Positions 8,788 to 18,424 of a stretch of DNA of 64,000 nt are shown here, in pieces (the first letter of the stretch is position 1; each line of letters opens with the position of its first letter). The stretch covers positions 189,857-253,856 of the forward strand of contig CAZBCG010000003.1 in NCBI GenBank assembly GCA_964490705.1, in the 5' to 3' direction. The notes beneath the pieces were generated by a model. That model was given only the letters and a program-made list of their open reading frames with translations, searched no databases and was not told where the DNA came from. The DNA comes from Fodinibius sp964490705 (lineage in GTDB: Bacteria; Bacteroidota; Rhodothermia; Balneolales; Balneolaceae). The position numbers and the translations under genes were made by a program.

Positions 8788-10158
8788 GTGATGTCTAAGC
8801 CTACCGTTTTAGTAACTGATGACGAAAAGAGTATCCGGAATTCACTCCGGGATATTCTTGAGTTTGAGGATTATGAAGTACTCGAGGCGGAGAATGGCAA
8901 ACAGGTGTTTGAGCTGTTGGAGGATACTTCCATTGATCTGATGCTCCTCGATATCAAAATGAAGGGCATGGACGGCATGGAAATTCTCTCGAAGCTCAAG
9001 GAGGAGAATCAGCACTTCCCTGTGATTATGATATCGGGTCACGGAAATATCGAGATTGCGGTAGAAGCCACTAAGAAAGGGGCTTTTGATTTTATCGAAA
9101 AGCCGCCCGATTTGAATCGCCTGCTGGTGAGCGTGCGCAATGCTCTGGATCAACATCGACTGACGGAAGAAAACAAGACCATAAAATCGCGGCTGCCGCA
9201 GGTCCCAAAAATCATTGGCGAAAGTGAGGCGATTCAGAAGATTAAGAAAACGATCGACAAGGTAGCGCAGACGAATTCCCGCGTGATGGTGACCGGCGAA
9301 AATGGAACCGGCAAAGAGCTCGTGGCCCGCTGGATCCACGAAAAAAGTAATCGCAGTAACAAGCCTTTTGTGGATGTGAACTGTGCGGCAATTCCCGCTG
9401 ATCTGTTGGAAAGCGAACTTTTTGGCCACGAGAAGGGGGCATTCACCGGTGCCAGCAGTCAACGGATCGGTAAATTCGAACAGGCCGATGGCGGCACGCT
9501 CTTTTTGGATGAAGTGGGGGATATGAGTCCCGATGCGCAGGCCAAAGTGTTGCGTGCTCTGCAAGAAAATGTGATTATGCGCGTTGGTGGTACAGAAAAA
9601 ATTTCGGTGGATGTACGCGTGATTGCTGCCACGAACAAAGACCTGCTAGAAGAAATTGATGCCGGTAACTTTCGCGAAGATCTCTATCATCGCCTGAATG
9701 TCATCCCCATCCACGTACCGCCGCTGCGTAAACGTAGGATGGATATCCCGTTATTGGCAAAAGATTGGCTCGAACAACTCGGCGAAAAGGATATCATGTT
9801 TTCCGGCATCACATTCACGGATGATGCACTCGATGCCTTAAAAAAAGAAACGTGGTCGGGCAATGTGCGTGAGCTGCAAAATGCGATTGAACGGTTGGGA
9901 CTGCTGGCCGAGAATGCCAAAATCACTAAAGAGGATGTCGAAAGTTTGACGCTTTCGGGTAGTCGAAAAACGGGCGGAATTGACAGCTTGCTCGATGAAA
10001 TTGATCAGTTTCAGGATTTTAAAGAATCAGCAGAACGATTATTTTTGCTGCGCAAGCTCGAGAAACACAGTTGGAATATTTCGCAGACGGCCGAATCTAT
10101 CGGTATCCAGCGCAGCCATATGTATAACAAAATGAAAAAATACAACATCGAGCGCTAG
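8788..10158 (+). CDS. Sigma-54-dependent NtrC-family response regulator
   Basis: The order is a receiver domain (residues 4-120, phospho-acceptor D55 in LLDIK, acidic pocket DD at 11-12), a sigma-54 AAA+ domain and a Fis-type helix-turn-helix at the C-terminus (ISQTAESIGIQRSHMYNKM). The AAA+ domain has Walker A GENGTGKE, the sigma-54 contact motif GAFTGA and Walker B TLFLDEVGD. All motifs look intact. No cognate histidine kinase is adjacent, so its partner is encoded elsewhere. It starts 2 bp after dacB, at the first of two ATGs (8788 or 8791), suggesting co-transcription. Confidence 0.93.
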   Translation: MMSKPTVLVTDDEKSIRNSLRDILEFEDYEVLEAENGKQVFELLEDTSIDLMLLDIKMKGMDGMEILSKLKEENQHFPVIMISGHGNIEIAVEATKKGAFDFIEKPPDLNRLLVSVRNALDQHRLTEENKTIKSRLPQVPKIIGESEAIQKIKKTIDKVAQTNSRVMVTGENGTGKELVARWIHEKSNRSNKPFVDVNCAAIPADLLESELFGHEKGAFTGASSQRIGKFEQADGGTLFLDEVGDMSPDAQAKVLRALQENVIMRVGGTEKISVDVRVIAATNKDLLEEIDAGNFREDLYHRLNVIPIHVPPLRKRRMDIPLLAKDWLEQLGEKDIMFSGITFTDDALDALKKETWSGNVRELQNAIERLGLLAENAKITKEDVESLTLSGSRKTGGIDSLLDEIDQFQDFKESAERLFLLRKLEKHSWNISQTAESIGIQRSHMYNKMKKYNIER

Positions 10159-10203
10159 GTTTGTAACTCACGACTCAAAACTCATTACTTAATACTCTAG
10201 ATA

Positions 10204-11097
10204 ATGTCAGCTAAAATAATTGACGGGAAAAAAGTGGCACAGCTAACGCGAGATGAAGTCCGCCAGGATGTTGAAGACTGGATGGAGGCGGGGAACCGGG
10301 CCCCATTTCTACAGGTGGTACTTGTGGGTACGAATCCTGCTTCGGATGTATATGTAGGCGCCAAGACGCGAGCGTGCAAAGAGGTCGGTATTGAAACCGA
10401 TACCATGCGTCTGCCCGATACAATTTCAGCCAAAGAGCTTAAAGCAACCATCAACAAGTTGAATAATGATGATTCGGTAGATGGCATTTTAGTTCAGCTT
10501 CCGCTGCCCAATCACCTGTCGGCGCATGATGTGATTGAATCTATTGATTACCGCAAAGATGTGGATGGATTTCATCCGATGAATGTCGGCCGTTTGACCG
10601 TGGGACAGCCCAGCTTTCGTTCCTGTACGCCGGCCGGTATCATCGAGTTGTTCAAGCACTATAGCATCCCCACGAAAGGAAAGCATGCAGTGGTGGTGGG
10701 AGCCAGCAATATTGTGGGACGACCGATTTCTATTTTGCTCAACAAAGAAAATGGGGAGCACGGAAAAGCCACAACCACCGTTTGTCACAAATATACCAAA
10801 GACTTAACCCAGCACACTATTGCCGCCGATATTTTAGTTGTAGCTGCGGGACAGCCCAATCTCATCAAAGCTGAAATGGTCAAAGAAGGTGTCGTAGTAG
10901 TTGATGTGGGCATCAACCGCGTGGCGGATGAGACAAAAGAAAAAGGGTACAGCCTGGTGGGTGATTGTCACTTCGAAAGCGTCAAGGGAAAAGCCAGTTG
11001 GATTACACCTGTGCCGGGCGGTGTGGGGCCGATGACCGTAGCCATGTTGATGAAAAATACCCTGCTGGCAGCTAAAAAGTCGATCTATCCTGAGTAA
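10204..11097 (+). CDS. folD: Methylenetetrahydrofolate dehydrogenase/cyclohydrolase
   Basis: A bifunctional one-carbon enzyme interconverting 5,10-methylene-THF and 10-formyl-THF, cytoplasmic. The active-site pair Y50 and K54 lies in DVYVGAKTRAC, DVDGFHPMN is the central signature, and VGASNIVGRP binds NADP. The C-terminal TPVPGGVGPMT is complete. The length of 297 aa is normal. It lies 45 bp after the NtrC-type gene and is followed by a strong terminator. Confidence 0.97.
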   Translation: MSAKIIDGKKVAQLTRDEVRQDVEDWMEAGNRAPFLQVVLVGTNPASDVYVGAKTRACKEVGIETDTMRLPDTISAKELKATINKLNNDDSVDGILVQLPLPNHLSAHDVIESIDYRKDVDGFHPMNVGRLTVGQPSFRSCTPAGIIELFKHYSIPTKGKHAVVVGASNIVGRPISILLNKENGEHGKATTTVCHKYTKDLTQHTIAADILVVAAGQPNLIKAEMVKEGVVVVDVGINRVADETKEKGYSLVGDCHFESVKGKASWITPVPGGVGPMTVAMLMKNTLLAAKKSIYPE

Positions 11098-11164
11098 AAA
11101 ATCTCATCGGGCGACTGGTTTTGTCGTCCTATGGATGAATATAATATTAATCGATCTCCACATC

Positions 11165-11184
11165 GCGCGAGCGTCCGCTCGTGC
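11165..11184. repeat. Short palindrome with AGC/GCT core
   Basis: CGAGCG-TC-CGCTCG (11168-11181) extends to a 9-bp stem with one G-T pair. It lies between folD and the convergent GH97 gene, about 45 bp before the terminator. It resembles in design the palindromes at 35735 and 54919. Confidence 0.5.
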
Positions 11185-11229
11185 CATCATGTCCATCGCT
11201 GAGCCGTGGATAAGCCACTGCCGTCAATA

Positions 11230-11260
11230 AAAATGGCACAAGCGGTGCTTGTGCCATTTT
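11230..11260. terminator. Bidirectional terminator between folD and GH97 gene
   Basis: A perfect 14-bp stem (11230-11243 with 11247-11260) begins AAAATGGCAC and ends GTGCCATTTT, with a 3-nt loop. Runs of A and T on either side let it serve folD (plus) and the convergent GH97 gene (minus, ending at 11286). Confidence 0.8.
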
Positions 11261-11285
11261 AGAATTAAATAAGAAGTCCAGCCTG

Positions 11286-13400
11286 TTACATTGCCTCAAA
11301 ACTGATGGCCGTACCACCGCCGGGTGCCATCCACAGATCCAGCGTGGATTCGCTGGTTACTTCCTTGGATTCAATCTCATACTCCATGGGATTATCTTCC
11401 CAGTGCGCATTTTCTCCATCTCTATAAATCGTTGCCGTGTAGGTTTTGTCCTCATCCAGAAAGTCGAGTGGCACGCTCAGCGTGCGTTCATTTTCATCCG
11501 TTGCTGCACCTAGGAACCAATTATCAGCTCCTTTCTCTTTGCGGGTCGTTACCACATAATCGCCAATTTCGGCTTGCAGCATGCGGGATTCATCCCAATC
11601 GACGGGTACATCCTGGATAAACTGGAACATCGGATGGAGATCGCCGTCTTCATCCAGATAGTTCTCGGGCAGATCGGCCGCCATCTGCATGGGACTGTAA
11701 AGCACGACATACAGCGCCAGCTGGTTCGCCAGGGTGGAATGCACTTGTTCTTCATCGCGATACTCATCAAAAGTGATATCAAAAATACCGGGTGTGTAGT
11801 CAATGGGCCCACCGAGGATGCGCGTGAATGGAATGATAGTGGTGTGTTGCGGCGGCATGCCTTCGCTCCAGGCGTTATATTCCATGCCACGCACACCTTC
11901 ACGCGTCATCATATTCGGATAGGTCCGACGAATGCCTGTTCCCTTGATCGGCTCGTGCGCATTAATGCCAATCTGATATTTTGCGGCTGTTTCCACGACC
12001 TTGCGATAGTGACGAACCATCCATTGCCCATGGTGATATTGTCCCTTGGGAACTACGCCGCCTGCATAACCCGTTTTCACATGGTGAATTCCGTGATCCT
12101 GATAAAGCTGAAAGGCGGGGTCCAGTCGCGTTTCGTAGTGGCCTGCCTGCCCCGATGTTTCGTGATGACCGATCATAGCTATGCCATTTTCCTGGGCGTA
12201 TTCGGTCACTTCTTTGAGATCGAAATCGGGGTAGGAGGTGGTGAAATCGAAAAAGCCGACCGAGTCGGTTCCCCAGAATCCCCAACCGGTATTCCAGCCC
12301 TCAACGAGCAATCCTTTAATACCGGCTTTTTCATTAAAATCGATGTAGCGCTTGGTGTTTTCTGTGGTAGCTCCGTGAGTAGTTCCAGCCTGTTGACCCA
12401 TGGCATCATCGGCGCGTTCTTCATAATTCCAGGCGGTTTTTCCGATATGCATCTCCCACCAGATGCCGGTGTATTTGAGCGGTTCAATCCAGGAGGTATC
12501 TTCCAGCTTGTTGGGTTCATTGAGATTTACGATGAGCGATGATTCGGCCAGTGAAGCCGGGGAATCCCCAATTTGAATCGTTCTCCAGGGCGTTTGAAAA
12601 GGCGCCTTTGTTTTTACTTTAGTGCCGTCGGGCCAGGGCACAAGTTCACTTTCCAGTTTCAGATCGTCGGTGATAGCCAGCGTCATCCCGGGATAATCAG
12701 TCAAGTTCGCCTCGTGAAAACTGAGATACACATTATCCTCGGTGTTCATCGTCACCGGCGTATTTACGGCCTGAAAATTATCAATCTGGCGATCAACGCG
12801 TTCGTTTTCGCTTGCAAATTCTGATGCATCTACTTCGCTTACTAAGCTTTGTTTGTAATTATATTCGTAGCTGTCGTAATCAGCGGGTATCCACCAAGTA
12901 GTATGGTCACCGGTGAGGGCAAATTCAGTTTGTTCGTTGGTAATCAGCACGCTGTCAGAGATGGCGTCTTGTTCGGGAAATTCAAATCGGAAGCCAAGTC
13001 CATCGTCATACACTCTAAATCGCAAGTGGACAATCCGATTGGGCGCCTGCTGTTCTTCGAGCGAAATCATCAGCTCGTTGTAATTATTGGTGATTTCTTT
13101 CTGCTCTCCCCAGATAGGCTGCCAGGTCTCATTCACCGACTTGGTTTCGTAGTCGATGATTTGCAGGCCGCTGTCAAAAGAGGACTGATTTTTGAATGCA
13201 AATCCCAAGCCGGAAGTATCAATAACCGTATTCCCCTTGTAGGATACTGCATATTGGGCTTGTCCGTCATCAGAGAGCGAAATATCGAGCTCAATTTCTT
13301 GGTCTGGTGATAAGACTTGTGTTTGCGGATCCATATTGCATGCAGTTAGGAGTAGTAGGGTAGAGAACAGAATAAGTGTAAGCGCTTTCAAGTGCATCAT
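11286..13400 (-). CDS. Glycoside hydrolase family 97 protein (SusB-like alpha-glucosidase), lipoprotein
   Basis: A 704-aa GH97 enzyme with a lipoprotein signal (LLLLTAC, Cys about residue 21). GH97 members have an N-terminal beta-sandwich, a TIM barrel and a C-terminal beta domain. Candidate catalytic acids are the Glu in INAHEP (about residue 483) and the Glu in GMEYN (about 506), spaced about as in SusB. The VKTGYAGG segment has Gly where retaining members carry the Asp nucleophile, so an inverting mechanism is inferred. It acts in the periplasm or on the cell surface on alpha-glucosides. No SusC/SusD genes are nearby. Start is 13400 or 13397 (adjacent ATGs). Confidence 0.9.
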   Translation of the reverse strand: MMHLKALTLILFSTLLLLTACNMDPQTQVLSPDQEIELDISLSDDGQAQYAVSYKGNTVIDTSGLGFAFKNQSSFDSGLQIIDYETKSVNETWQPIWGEQKEITNNYNELMISLEEQQAPNRIVHLRFRVYDDGLGFRFEFPEQDAISDSVLITNEQTEFALTGDHTTWWIPADYDSYEYNYKQSLVSEVDASEFASENERVDRQIDNFQAVNTPVTMNTEDNVYLSFHEANLTDYPGMTLAITDDLKLESELVPWPDGTKVKTKAPFQTPWRTIQIGDSPASLAESSLIVNLNEPNKLEDTSWIEPLKYTGIWWEMHIGKTAWNYEERADDAMGQQAGTTHGATTENTKRYIDFNEKAGIKGLLVEGWNTGWGFWGTDSVGFFDFTTSYPDFDLKEVTEYAQENGIAMIGHHETSGQAGHYETRLDPAFQLYQDHGIHHVKTGYAGGVVPKGQYHHGQWMVRHYRKVVETAAKYQIGINAHEPIKGTGIRRTYPNMMTREGVRGMEYNAWSEGMPPQHTTIIPFTRILGGPIDYTPGIFDITFDEYRDEEQVHSTLANQLALYVVLYSPMQMAADLPENYLDEDGDLHPMFQFIQDVPVDWDESRMLQAEIGDYVVTTRKEKGADNWFLGAATDENERTLSVPLDFLDEDKTYTATIYRDGENAHWEDNPMEYEIESKEVTSESTLDLWMAPGGGTAISFEAM

Positions 13401-13605
13401 GACAGTATAGTTGTTTGGATGTCAGTTACTGATCCTAAAAATTGGTCCTTTCGATGAAGAAAAACAACTGTTGATTGTAAAATGTTGGTAATCTAATTGA
13501 GGTCTTTTAATGAAGATCGAAAAAGAAAGAAATAGGGGTGACATAACGGTGTCATAGTGAGTCATTATCTTGGAATTGAACATTAATTAAACGATTGAAA
13601 TCACT

Positions 13606-13935
13606 ATGAACACAGCGACGAAAATCACACACCGACAGCCTGCAAAAAATCTGGAACCTGTTCTTCGTAAAGTTCTGAAAGAAGCCGAGCGCGAACACCG
13701 CCAGCTGCAAGAGATGTTTGAGCTCATGGGATGGGGAGATCTGCCCGATGCGCTGAAAATCGAAATCAAGGATGATGTTTCGGCCATGGTTGATGAACTC
13801 GAGGGACAGTATTCCAGCTGCGATCCGCACGTAGCGCGTCGTCGCAAGCGCGTGGTGCACTGGGTAAATAGCTTTTTGGATGGTATCTGCTCGTTGCGAA
13901 CAGCTGTCGAAGCCCTGCGTGTAAAACCACTGTGA
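13606..13935 (+). CDS. Small conserved-looking protein of unknown function
   Basis: I do not recognise this 109-aa protein. It is predicted helical and charged, without signal peptide or membrane segment. The centre (residues 15-70) is rich in E, D, K and L, with LKEAEREHRQLQEMFELMGW suggesting a coiled or helical bundle. There is one Cys (SSCDPH). It stands alone between the GH97 gene and guaB, with its own terminator at 13992-14057. An open frame also exists on the opposite strand here (13552-13860), but the plus frame is favoured by protein-like composition and the downstream terminator. Confidence 0.6.
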   Translation: MNTATKITHRQPAKNLEPVLRKVLKEAEREHRQLQEMFELMGWGDLPDALKIEIKDDVSAMVDELEGQYSSCDPHVARRRKRVVHWVNSFLDGICSLRTAVEALRVKPL

Positions 13936-13991
13936 GGATTACCTAGCGTTTTATTCAGCTTATTAAGAGAGAGGCGTATGCACCGAGGGCC

Positions 13992-14057
13992 ATGTGAGTG
14001 GGCCTGTACCGCGATTTTTCCTGAAAATCTGTTAAGCAGGTCGCTCACATTTTTTTT
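13992..14057 (+). terminator. Nested hairpin with T8 tract before guaB
   Basis: Three nested stems are visible: ATGTGAG (13992-13998) with CTCACAT (14044-14050), CCTG (14003-14006) with CAGG (14037-14040), and GATTTT (14013-14018) with AAAATC (14024-14029). A run of T follows to 14057. It most simply terminates the 109-aa gene, and the guaB -7 element starts at the end of its T run. Confidence 0.65.
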
Positions 14058-14064
14058 ATCTTTG
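14057..14064 (+). promoter_or_regulatory. -7 element of the guaB promoter
   Basis: TATCTTTG matches TAnnTTTG exactly. A start near 14071 would leave a ~33-nt leader before the ATG at 14104. The -33 region is weak. Confidence 0.5.
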
Positions 14065-14103
14065 CCCAAACCAGAAACCCAATAGGTGCAGACTTTACCA
14101 ATC

Positions 14104-15582
14104 ATGCAGAATTCCTCTCCTTTTGATCGGGTTACGCGGCAGGGACTTACTTATGATGATGTACTTCTCGTGCCCGCCTACTCCGAGACGCTTCCCCGTG
14201 ATGCTGATACTAGTATCCAGCTTGCTGAAAATTTGACGCTCAATATTCCTGTTATCAGCGCGGCCATGGATACCGTGTCAGAATATAGGCTGGCGATTGC
14301 CTTGGCGCGCGAAGGCGGCATTGCCATGCTGCATAAAAATATGTCGATAGAAGATCAGGCCGACCAGGTACGCATGGTTAAGCGCAGTGAGAGCGGCATG
14401 ATTGTGGATCCGGTGACGCTGGGCAAAGATGCCACTGTTCGTGAAGCGCGCGGACTGATGAAAAAACACAAAATCGGCGGAATTCCCATCATCAAAGATG
14501 ACAATACGCTTATTGGTATTGTCACCAATCGCGACTTGCGCTTCGAGCATTATGTGGACAAAAAGCTCAGCACCATTATGACGACCGATAATCTGGTGAC
14601 GGCCCGCGAAGGAACGACGCTCGAGGAAGCTGAAAAGCTGTTGCAAGAGCACAAAGTAGAAAAGCTGCCCATCGTTGATGAGGATATGAAATTGGTGGGG
14701 CTTATTACGTTTAAGGATATTGAAAAGAAAATGAACTTCCCCAATGCCTGTAAGGATGATATGGGACGCTTGCGCGTAGGGGCTGCCGTTGGTGTTACCG
14801 CGGATACCCTCGATCGCGTAGAAGCACTGGTCGATTCCGGCGTTGATGTAATTACGGTTGATACTGCACACGGACACTCATCCGGCGTTTTGGGCATGAT
14901 TAAAGAGATCAAAAAAGAGTACCCCGATCTTAATCTTATTGCCGGAAATATTGCGACAAAATCTGCAGCAGAAGCGCTGGTAGATGCCGGTGCGGATATC
15001 CTCAAGGTGGGCGTTGGACCCGGATCAATTTGTACCACACGTGTGGTAACGGGTGTTGGCGTGCCGCAGCTGAGTGCCGTGATGGAGGTGGCCAACTATT
15101 CGCACGAAGCCGGTGTGGGACTTATTGCTGACGGTGGAATTAAGCAGACGGGTGACATTCCCAAAGCGATTGCCGGTGGTGCTGATGCCGTCATGATGGG
15201 ATCAATGTTTGCCGGTGTGGATGAAAGTCCCGGCGAAACTATTATTTACGAATCCCGAAAGTATAAATCGTATCGCGGAATGGGAAGTCTCGGTGCCATG
15301 GAGCAGGGCTCCAAAGATCGTTACTTCCAAGATGTGGAAGACAATATCAACAAGCTGGTACCCGAAGGTATTGAGGGACGCGTGCCGTACAAGGGATATC
15401 TGAGTGAGGTTGTCCATCAGATGACCGGTGGCCTTCGAGCTGCGATGGGCTATGTGGGGGCGGCTGAGATATCAGATCTGCAGAAAGCGGAATTTGTGCA
15501 GATTTCGTCGGCAGCCTATAAAGAAAGCCACCCACACTCGGTAGAGATCACCAAAGAATCGCCAAACTATTCGGTAAGCTGA
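14104..15582 (+). CDS. guaB: IMP dehydrogenase
   Basis: Oxidises IMP to XMP in GTP synthesis. It is a (beta/alpha)8 barrel interrupted by a tandem CBS (Bateman) module at about residues 95-205. GLTYDDVLLVPA is near the N-terminus, and the catalytic Cys (about residue 309) is in GSICTTRVVTG. The flap region with GMGSLGAM and the C-terminal PYKG block are present. A GTG at 14086 is in frame, but the ATG at 14104 gives the usual N-terminus. A strong terminator follows. Confidence 0.97.
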   Translation: MQNSSPFDRVTRQGLTYDDVLLVPAYSETLPRDADTSIQLAENLTLNIPVISAAMDTVSEYRLAIALAREGGIAMLHKNMSIEDQADQVRMVKRSESGMIVDPVTLGKDATVREARGLMKKHKIGGIPIIKDDNTLIGIVTNRDLRFEHYVDKKLSTIMTTDNLVTAREGTTLEEAEKLLQEHKVEKLPIVDEDMKLVGLITFKDIEKKMNFPNACKDDMGRLRVGAAVGVTADTLDRVEALVDSGVDVITVDTAHGHSSGVLGMIKEIKKEYPDLNLIAGNIATKSAAEALVDAGADILKVGVGPGSICTTRVVTGVGVPQLSAVMEVANYSHEAGVGLIADGGIKQTGDIPKAIAGGADAVMMGSMFAGVDESPGETIIYESRKYKSYRGMGSLGAMEQGSKDRYFQDVEDNINKLVPEGIEGRVPYKGYLSEVVHQMTGGLRAAMGYVGAAEISDLQKAEFVQISSAAYKESHPHSVEITKESPNYSVS

Positions 15583-15612
15583 ATGGGATTCTTATCAGAT
15601 TAAACCTATCTA

Positions 15613-15637
15613 AAAGGGAGTTGTACTCCCGTTTTTT
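15613..15637 (+). terminator. Rho-independent terminator after guaB
   Basis: GGGAGT (15616-15621) pairs with ACTCCC (15625-15630) across a TGT loop, then G and six T. AAA on the 5' side could let it also serve the convergent permease gene ending at 15679. Confidence 0.85.
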
Positions 15638-15678
15638 ACATCTGAGTATGGGATGTACTTCGGAAGTATAGCTTCTAG

Positions 15679-16761
15679 TTATTTCCTTGTGTTAATTAGG
15701 ATTCCAATCCCAATCACAAGGAATATGAGATGGGGGAGAATGGCGGCCAACAAAGGAGAAATTTCGCCCTTTCCTCCGAACGGCTCAATCACTTTCATCA
15801 TCACTAAGTAGAGAAAGCTTACTGTTAGTCCCGCGGCAATATAAAAGCCCTTGCCGCCACTTCGGCGAACTGAGGCCAGAGCAAATCCCACAATAATAAC
15901 GACTATAATCGAAAAGGGATAGGCATAGCGACTATAGAGCTGCACCTTGGGGAGCTCGACATTGCCGGCTCCGCTGCGTTCAATAGAGGCGATATAATTT
16001 TCTGCTTCGGGATAAGTAAGCTGATAAATATCTGATGTCTTGCGGGCCAGATCGCGCGGCAGGATATTGAGTGTGGTATCCATCGAATCGATGTGCGTTG
16101 TTTTATAACCGTTGGCCGTAAAGGTCTTTTTGTCAATGTTCTCAAGTTTCCATTTGCTGCTGTCCGGTTGCCAGATCATTCGTTGTATAAATATGGTCTG
16201 GCTAATACTGTCGCCTGCAAAATTGGTGACATCCACTCGGTGACCGGTATTTTCATCAGCATTGAAGTAGTTTATTTTAAAGATAGATTGCTCTGATTCT
16301 TGCCTGAAAATCTGATTGCGATCTACTTTGTCGGAGCGCCCTTCTAAATATTCTGATTCAAAAGCAATGCGCTTTTGATTGGCATCGGGAATCACAAATC
16401 CATCAAGTAAGCTGATAGAAATAGAAGCAATAACGGCAAACACCAGATAGGGCACCAACAACCGATAAAGACTTACTCCTGCGGCTTTCAGGGCTGTAAT
16501 TTCGAGCCGTTCAGTCATTTGTCCCGTGAGATACAGGCAGGCCACAAAGGCTGCTACCGGGATGATAAGCCGTATCATTTCGGGGATATAGTTCAGATAA
16601 TAGATGCCAAAAATTTGGACAAAAGTGGCACCTTTGTCGGTAAAATCCTCACTGTTTTCCGAAAAGTCGATCACAATAAAAATGAATACCAGCACCAGCA
16701 TCACAAAAAGGGTGATCGACAGCAGCCGCAGAAATATGTATCGGTCTATCTTTTTAGGCAC
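15679..16761 (-). CDS. LptF/LptG-family permease (shorter of two)
   Basis: An inner-membrane subunit of the lipopolysaccharide exporter LptB2FG, which extracts LPS and passes it to the periplasmic Lpt bridge. The 360-aa length matches E. coli LptF/LptG. It has three N-terminal membrane segments, a periplasmic beta-jellyroll-type domain (about residues 120-265) and three C-terminal segments. The TERLEITALKAAGVSLYRL block after the second segment is the family's coupling-helix region. It overlaps the upstream permease gene by 8 bp. No lptB is nearby. I cannot say from sequence alone which of the pair is LptF. Confidence 0.92.
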   Translation of the reverse strand: MPKKIDRYIFLRLLSITLFVMLVLVFIFIVIDFSENSEDFTDKGATFVQIFGIYYLNYIPEMIRLIIPVAAFVACLYLTGQMTERLEITALKAAGVSLYRLLVPYLVFAVIASISISLLDGFVIPDANQKRIAFESEYLEGRSDKVDRNQIFRQESEQSIFKINYFNADENTGHRVDVTNFAGDSISQTIFIQRMIWQPDSSKWKLENIDKKTFTANGYKTTHIDSMDTTLNILPRDLARKTSDIYQLTYPEAENYIASIERSGAGNVELPKVQLYSRYAYPFSIIVVIIVGFALASVRRSGGKGFYIAAGLTVSFLYLVMMKVIEPFGGKGEISPLLAAILPHLIFLVIGIGILINTRK

Positions 16762-18187
16762 GGTTCTTCCAGAGATTTGAAAATTTAAAGGAGGTACAGA
16801 ATCGGATCGTCAGATAGATACCGATCAATCCCAATATGATGTTCGAAAACCACATGCCTGTAAATGGTGTAATAAAAAGCCGGTCGGCCAGTTTTTCGCC
16901 CTGAATAATCGAAATCCAGTAAAACGTCAAAAAGATGGTGCCAATGAGTGCAGCATAGCCCAGATTCCCCTTTTGGGTGTACATGCCGATAGGGGCTCCC
17001 AGCAGTACAAAAACAATACAGGCAATGGGAATGGAGAATTTTTTATGGACTTCTACAAGATACTGTGCAATTTTGCCGATCCGCCAGTCGGTATCGGTGA
17101 TAACCTCGTCGATCATCGATTTGTAGCTTCGCAGATACGAGAGCGCAATGGATTTTAGCTGTTCCTGTTCGGTTTTACTACCCAAATGTTGAAAGCCGAT
17201 ATATGGGCTCCGAACGGGATTGTCAAGACTGTCTCGCTCGCGAATGCGCACCGTACGCTTTTTTTGTTCGCTGGTGTTGTCTAATAGCGGTACAATATAG
17301 CTTTTGTTGCTAATAACAGACTGCCTCTGTTTGGAGACTTGATTTTTTAGCGAATCCACGACGGTCATCATCGCCTGGATATCCATTGTTCGGTCGTTGC
17401 GTGAACGGTCCTGGGGATTCGACCGTGAAAATGCCAGCTCCGAGAGATCAAAGCTCAACCGGTAGCGATCAAATTCAGTTTGTTCGAAAACATCAATTGT
17501 TTTTCGGTTTTTGCGCCGATCCATTTTGCGCAGGATGGATCCCTTTTTGAGATAGAGCGTAAGCGTTTGTCCGTTGGTTTCACTTTCCAGCCGGCCTTTT
17601 TGCGCTTTGATGATAGCTTCTTTGCGGTTGCGGGTGGGGTGTTGATAGATGGTGACGTTATGCAGTGAATCGGATTCGTGCGTAATACGCTCAACGAGAA
17701 AGGTATAATCGTCGATTCCCTCATAAAATTCTTCGGGTTTGAGATCAAAGCCCGGTTTTTTCAACCGGATATCAATAAACAGGGATCGGGCGCGCTGGTT
17801 AGCATCGGGCAGAACATCATTCGAAAACCAGATTAAAAAAAATGAGAGTAATACTGCAGCGCCCAAAACGGGACTAATCACGTGGAATGGATTTATACCG
17901 GCCGCGCGAATAGCGGTGAGCTCATTGAGTTCAGTAAATTTGCCGTAGGCCATCAGGCAGGCTACGAGTACGGCCATGGGCACAGCTAACACCACCATGG
18001 AGGCCAGATTGGTGATTATAAGCTCAATAATAACGCCGAATGGCAGTCCCTTGCCCACCAGCATATCGATGTATAGGATCAGGAACTGCATCAGCAGCAA
18101 AAACATCAGGGTAAAAAAGCAAAACACAAACGGCCCCAGATGCCGCCGCAAAACGTCGAGTTGTAGTTTATTGGGTATAAATTTCAT
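16754..18187 (-). CDS. LptF/LptG-family permease (longer of two)
   Basis: The second YjgP/YjgQ permease. It has the same topology: three N-terminal membrane segments, the coupling block ELNELTAIRAAGINPFHV, a large periplasmic domain and three C-terminal segments. At 477 aa it is about 110 residues longer than E. coli members. The extra sequence lies in the periplasmic half (about residues 265-385) and is charged and helical. The frame extends to a TTG at 18199, but the ATG at 18187 gives the more natural start. It is coupled by overlap to the shorter partner, so the two subunits are made together. Confidence 0.9.
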   Translation of the reverse strand: MKFIPNKLQLDVLRRHLGPFVFCFFTLMFLLLMQFLILYIDMLVGKGLPFGVIIELIITNLASMVVLAVPMAVLVACLMAYGKFTELNELTAIRAAGINPFHVISPVLGAAVLLSFFLIWFSNDVLPDANQRARSLFIDIRLKKPGFDLKPEEFYEGIDDYTFLVERITHESDSLHNVTIYQHPTRNRKEAIIKAQKGRLESETNGQTLTLYLKKGSILRKMDRRKNRKTIDVFEQTEFDRYRLSFDLSELAFSRSNPQDRSRNDRTMDIQAMMTVVDSLKNQVSKQRQSVISNKSYIVPLLDNTSEQKKRTVRIRERDSLDNPVRSPYIGFQHLGSKTEQEQLKSIALSYLRSYKSMIDEVITDTDWRIGKIAQYLVEVHKKFSIPIACIVFVLLGAPIGMYTQKGNLGYAALIGTIFLTFYWISIIQGEKLADRLFITPFTGMWFSNIILGLIGIYLTIRFCTSFKFSNLWKNRA

Positions 18188-18424
18188 GTGATTGATCAAT
18201 TGAAAGACCCTAAAATTAGGCCTATACTGCTATTTTACAAAACGGATAATGATTATGACTACAAATCGAGAGTTTGTACTTTTAAGAAAAGCATTTATCT
18301 ATTATAATGTTTCGACTGATATCCAACATAGTCAAATCTACAAAGCAAAAGGAGCTGTTTATAGAACACCGCTACCACTGATATATAGACGTTTTAATAG
18401 GTAAATTTATTCTATAACAGTTTC

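Noticed and set aside
11574..12542. Long frame (322 aa) on the plus strand
   Set aside because: It is antisense inside the GH97 gene, with low-complexity, unprotein-like composition and no start signal.
13552..13860. 102-aa minus-strand frame opposite the 109-aa gene
   Set aside because: Less protein-like; the plus-strand frame has a better context and a terminator.
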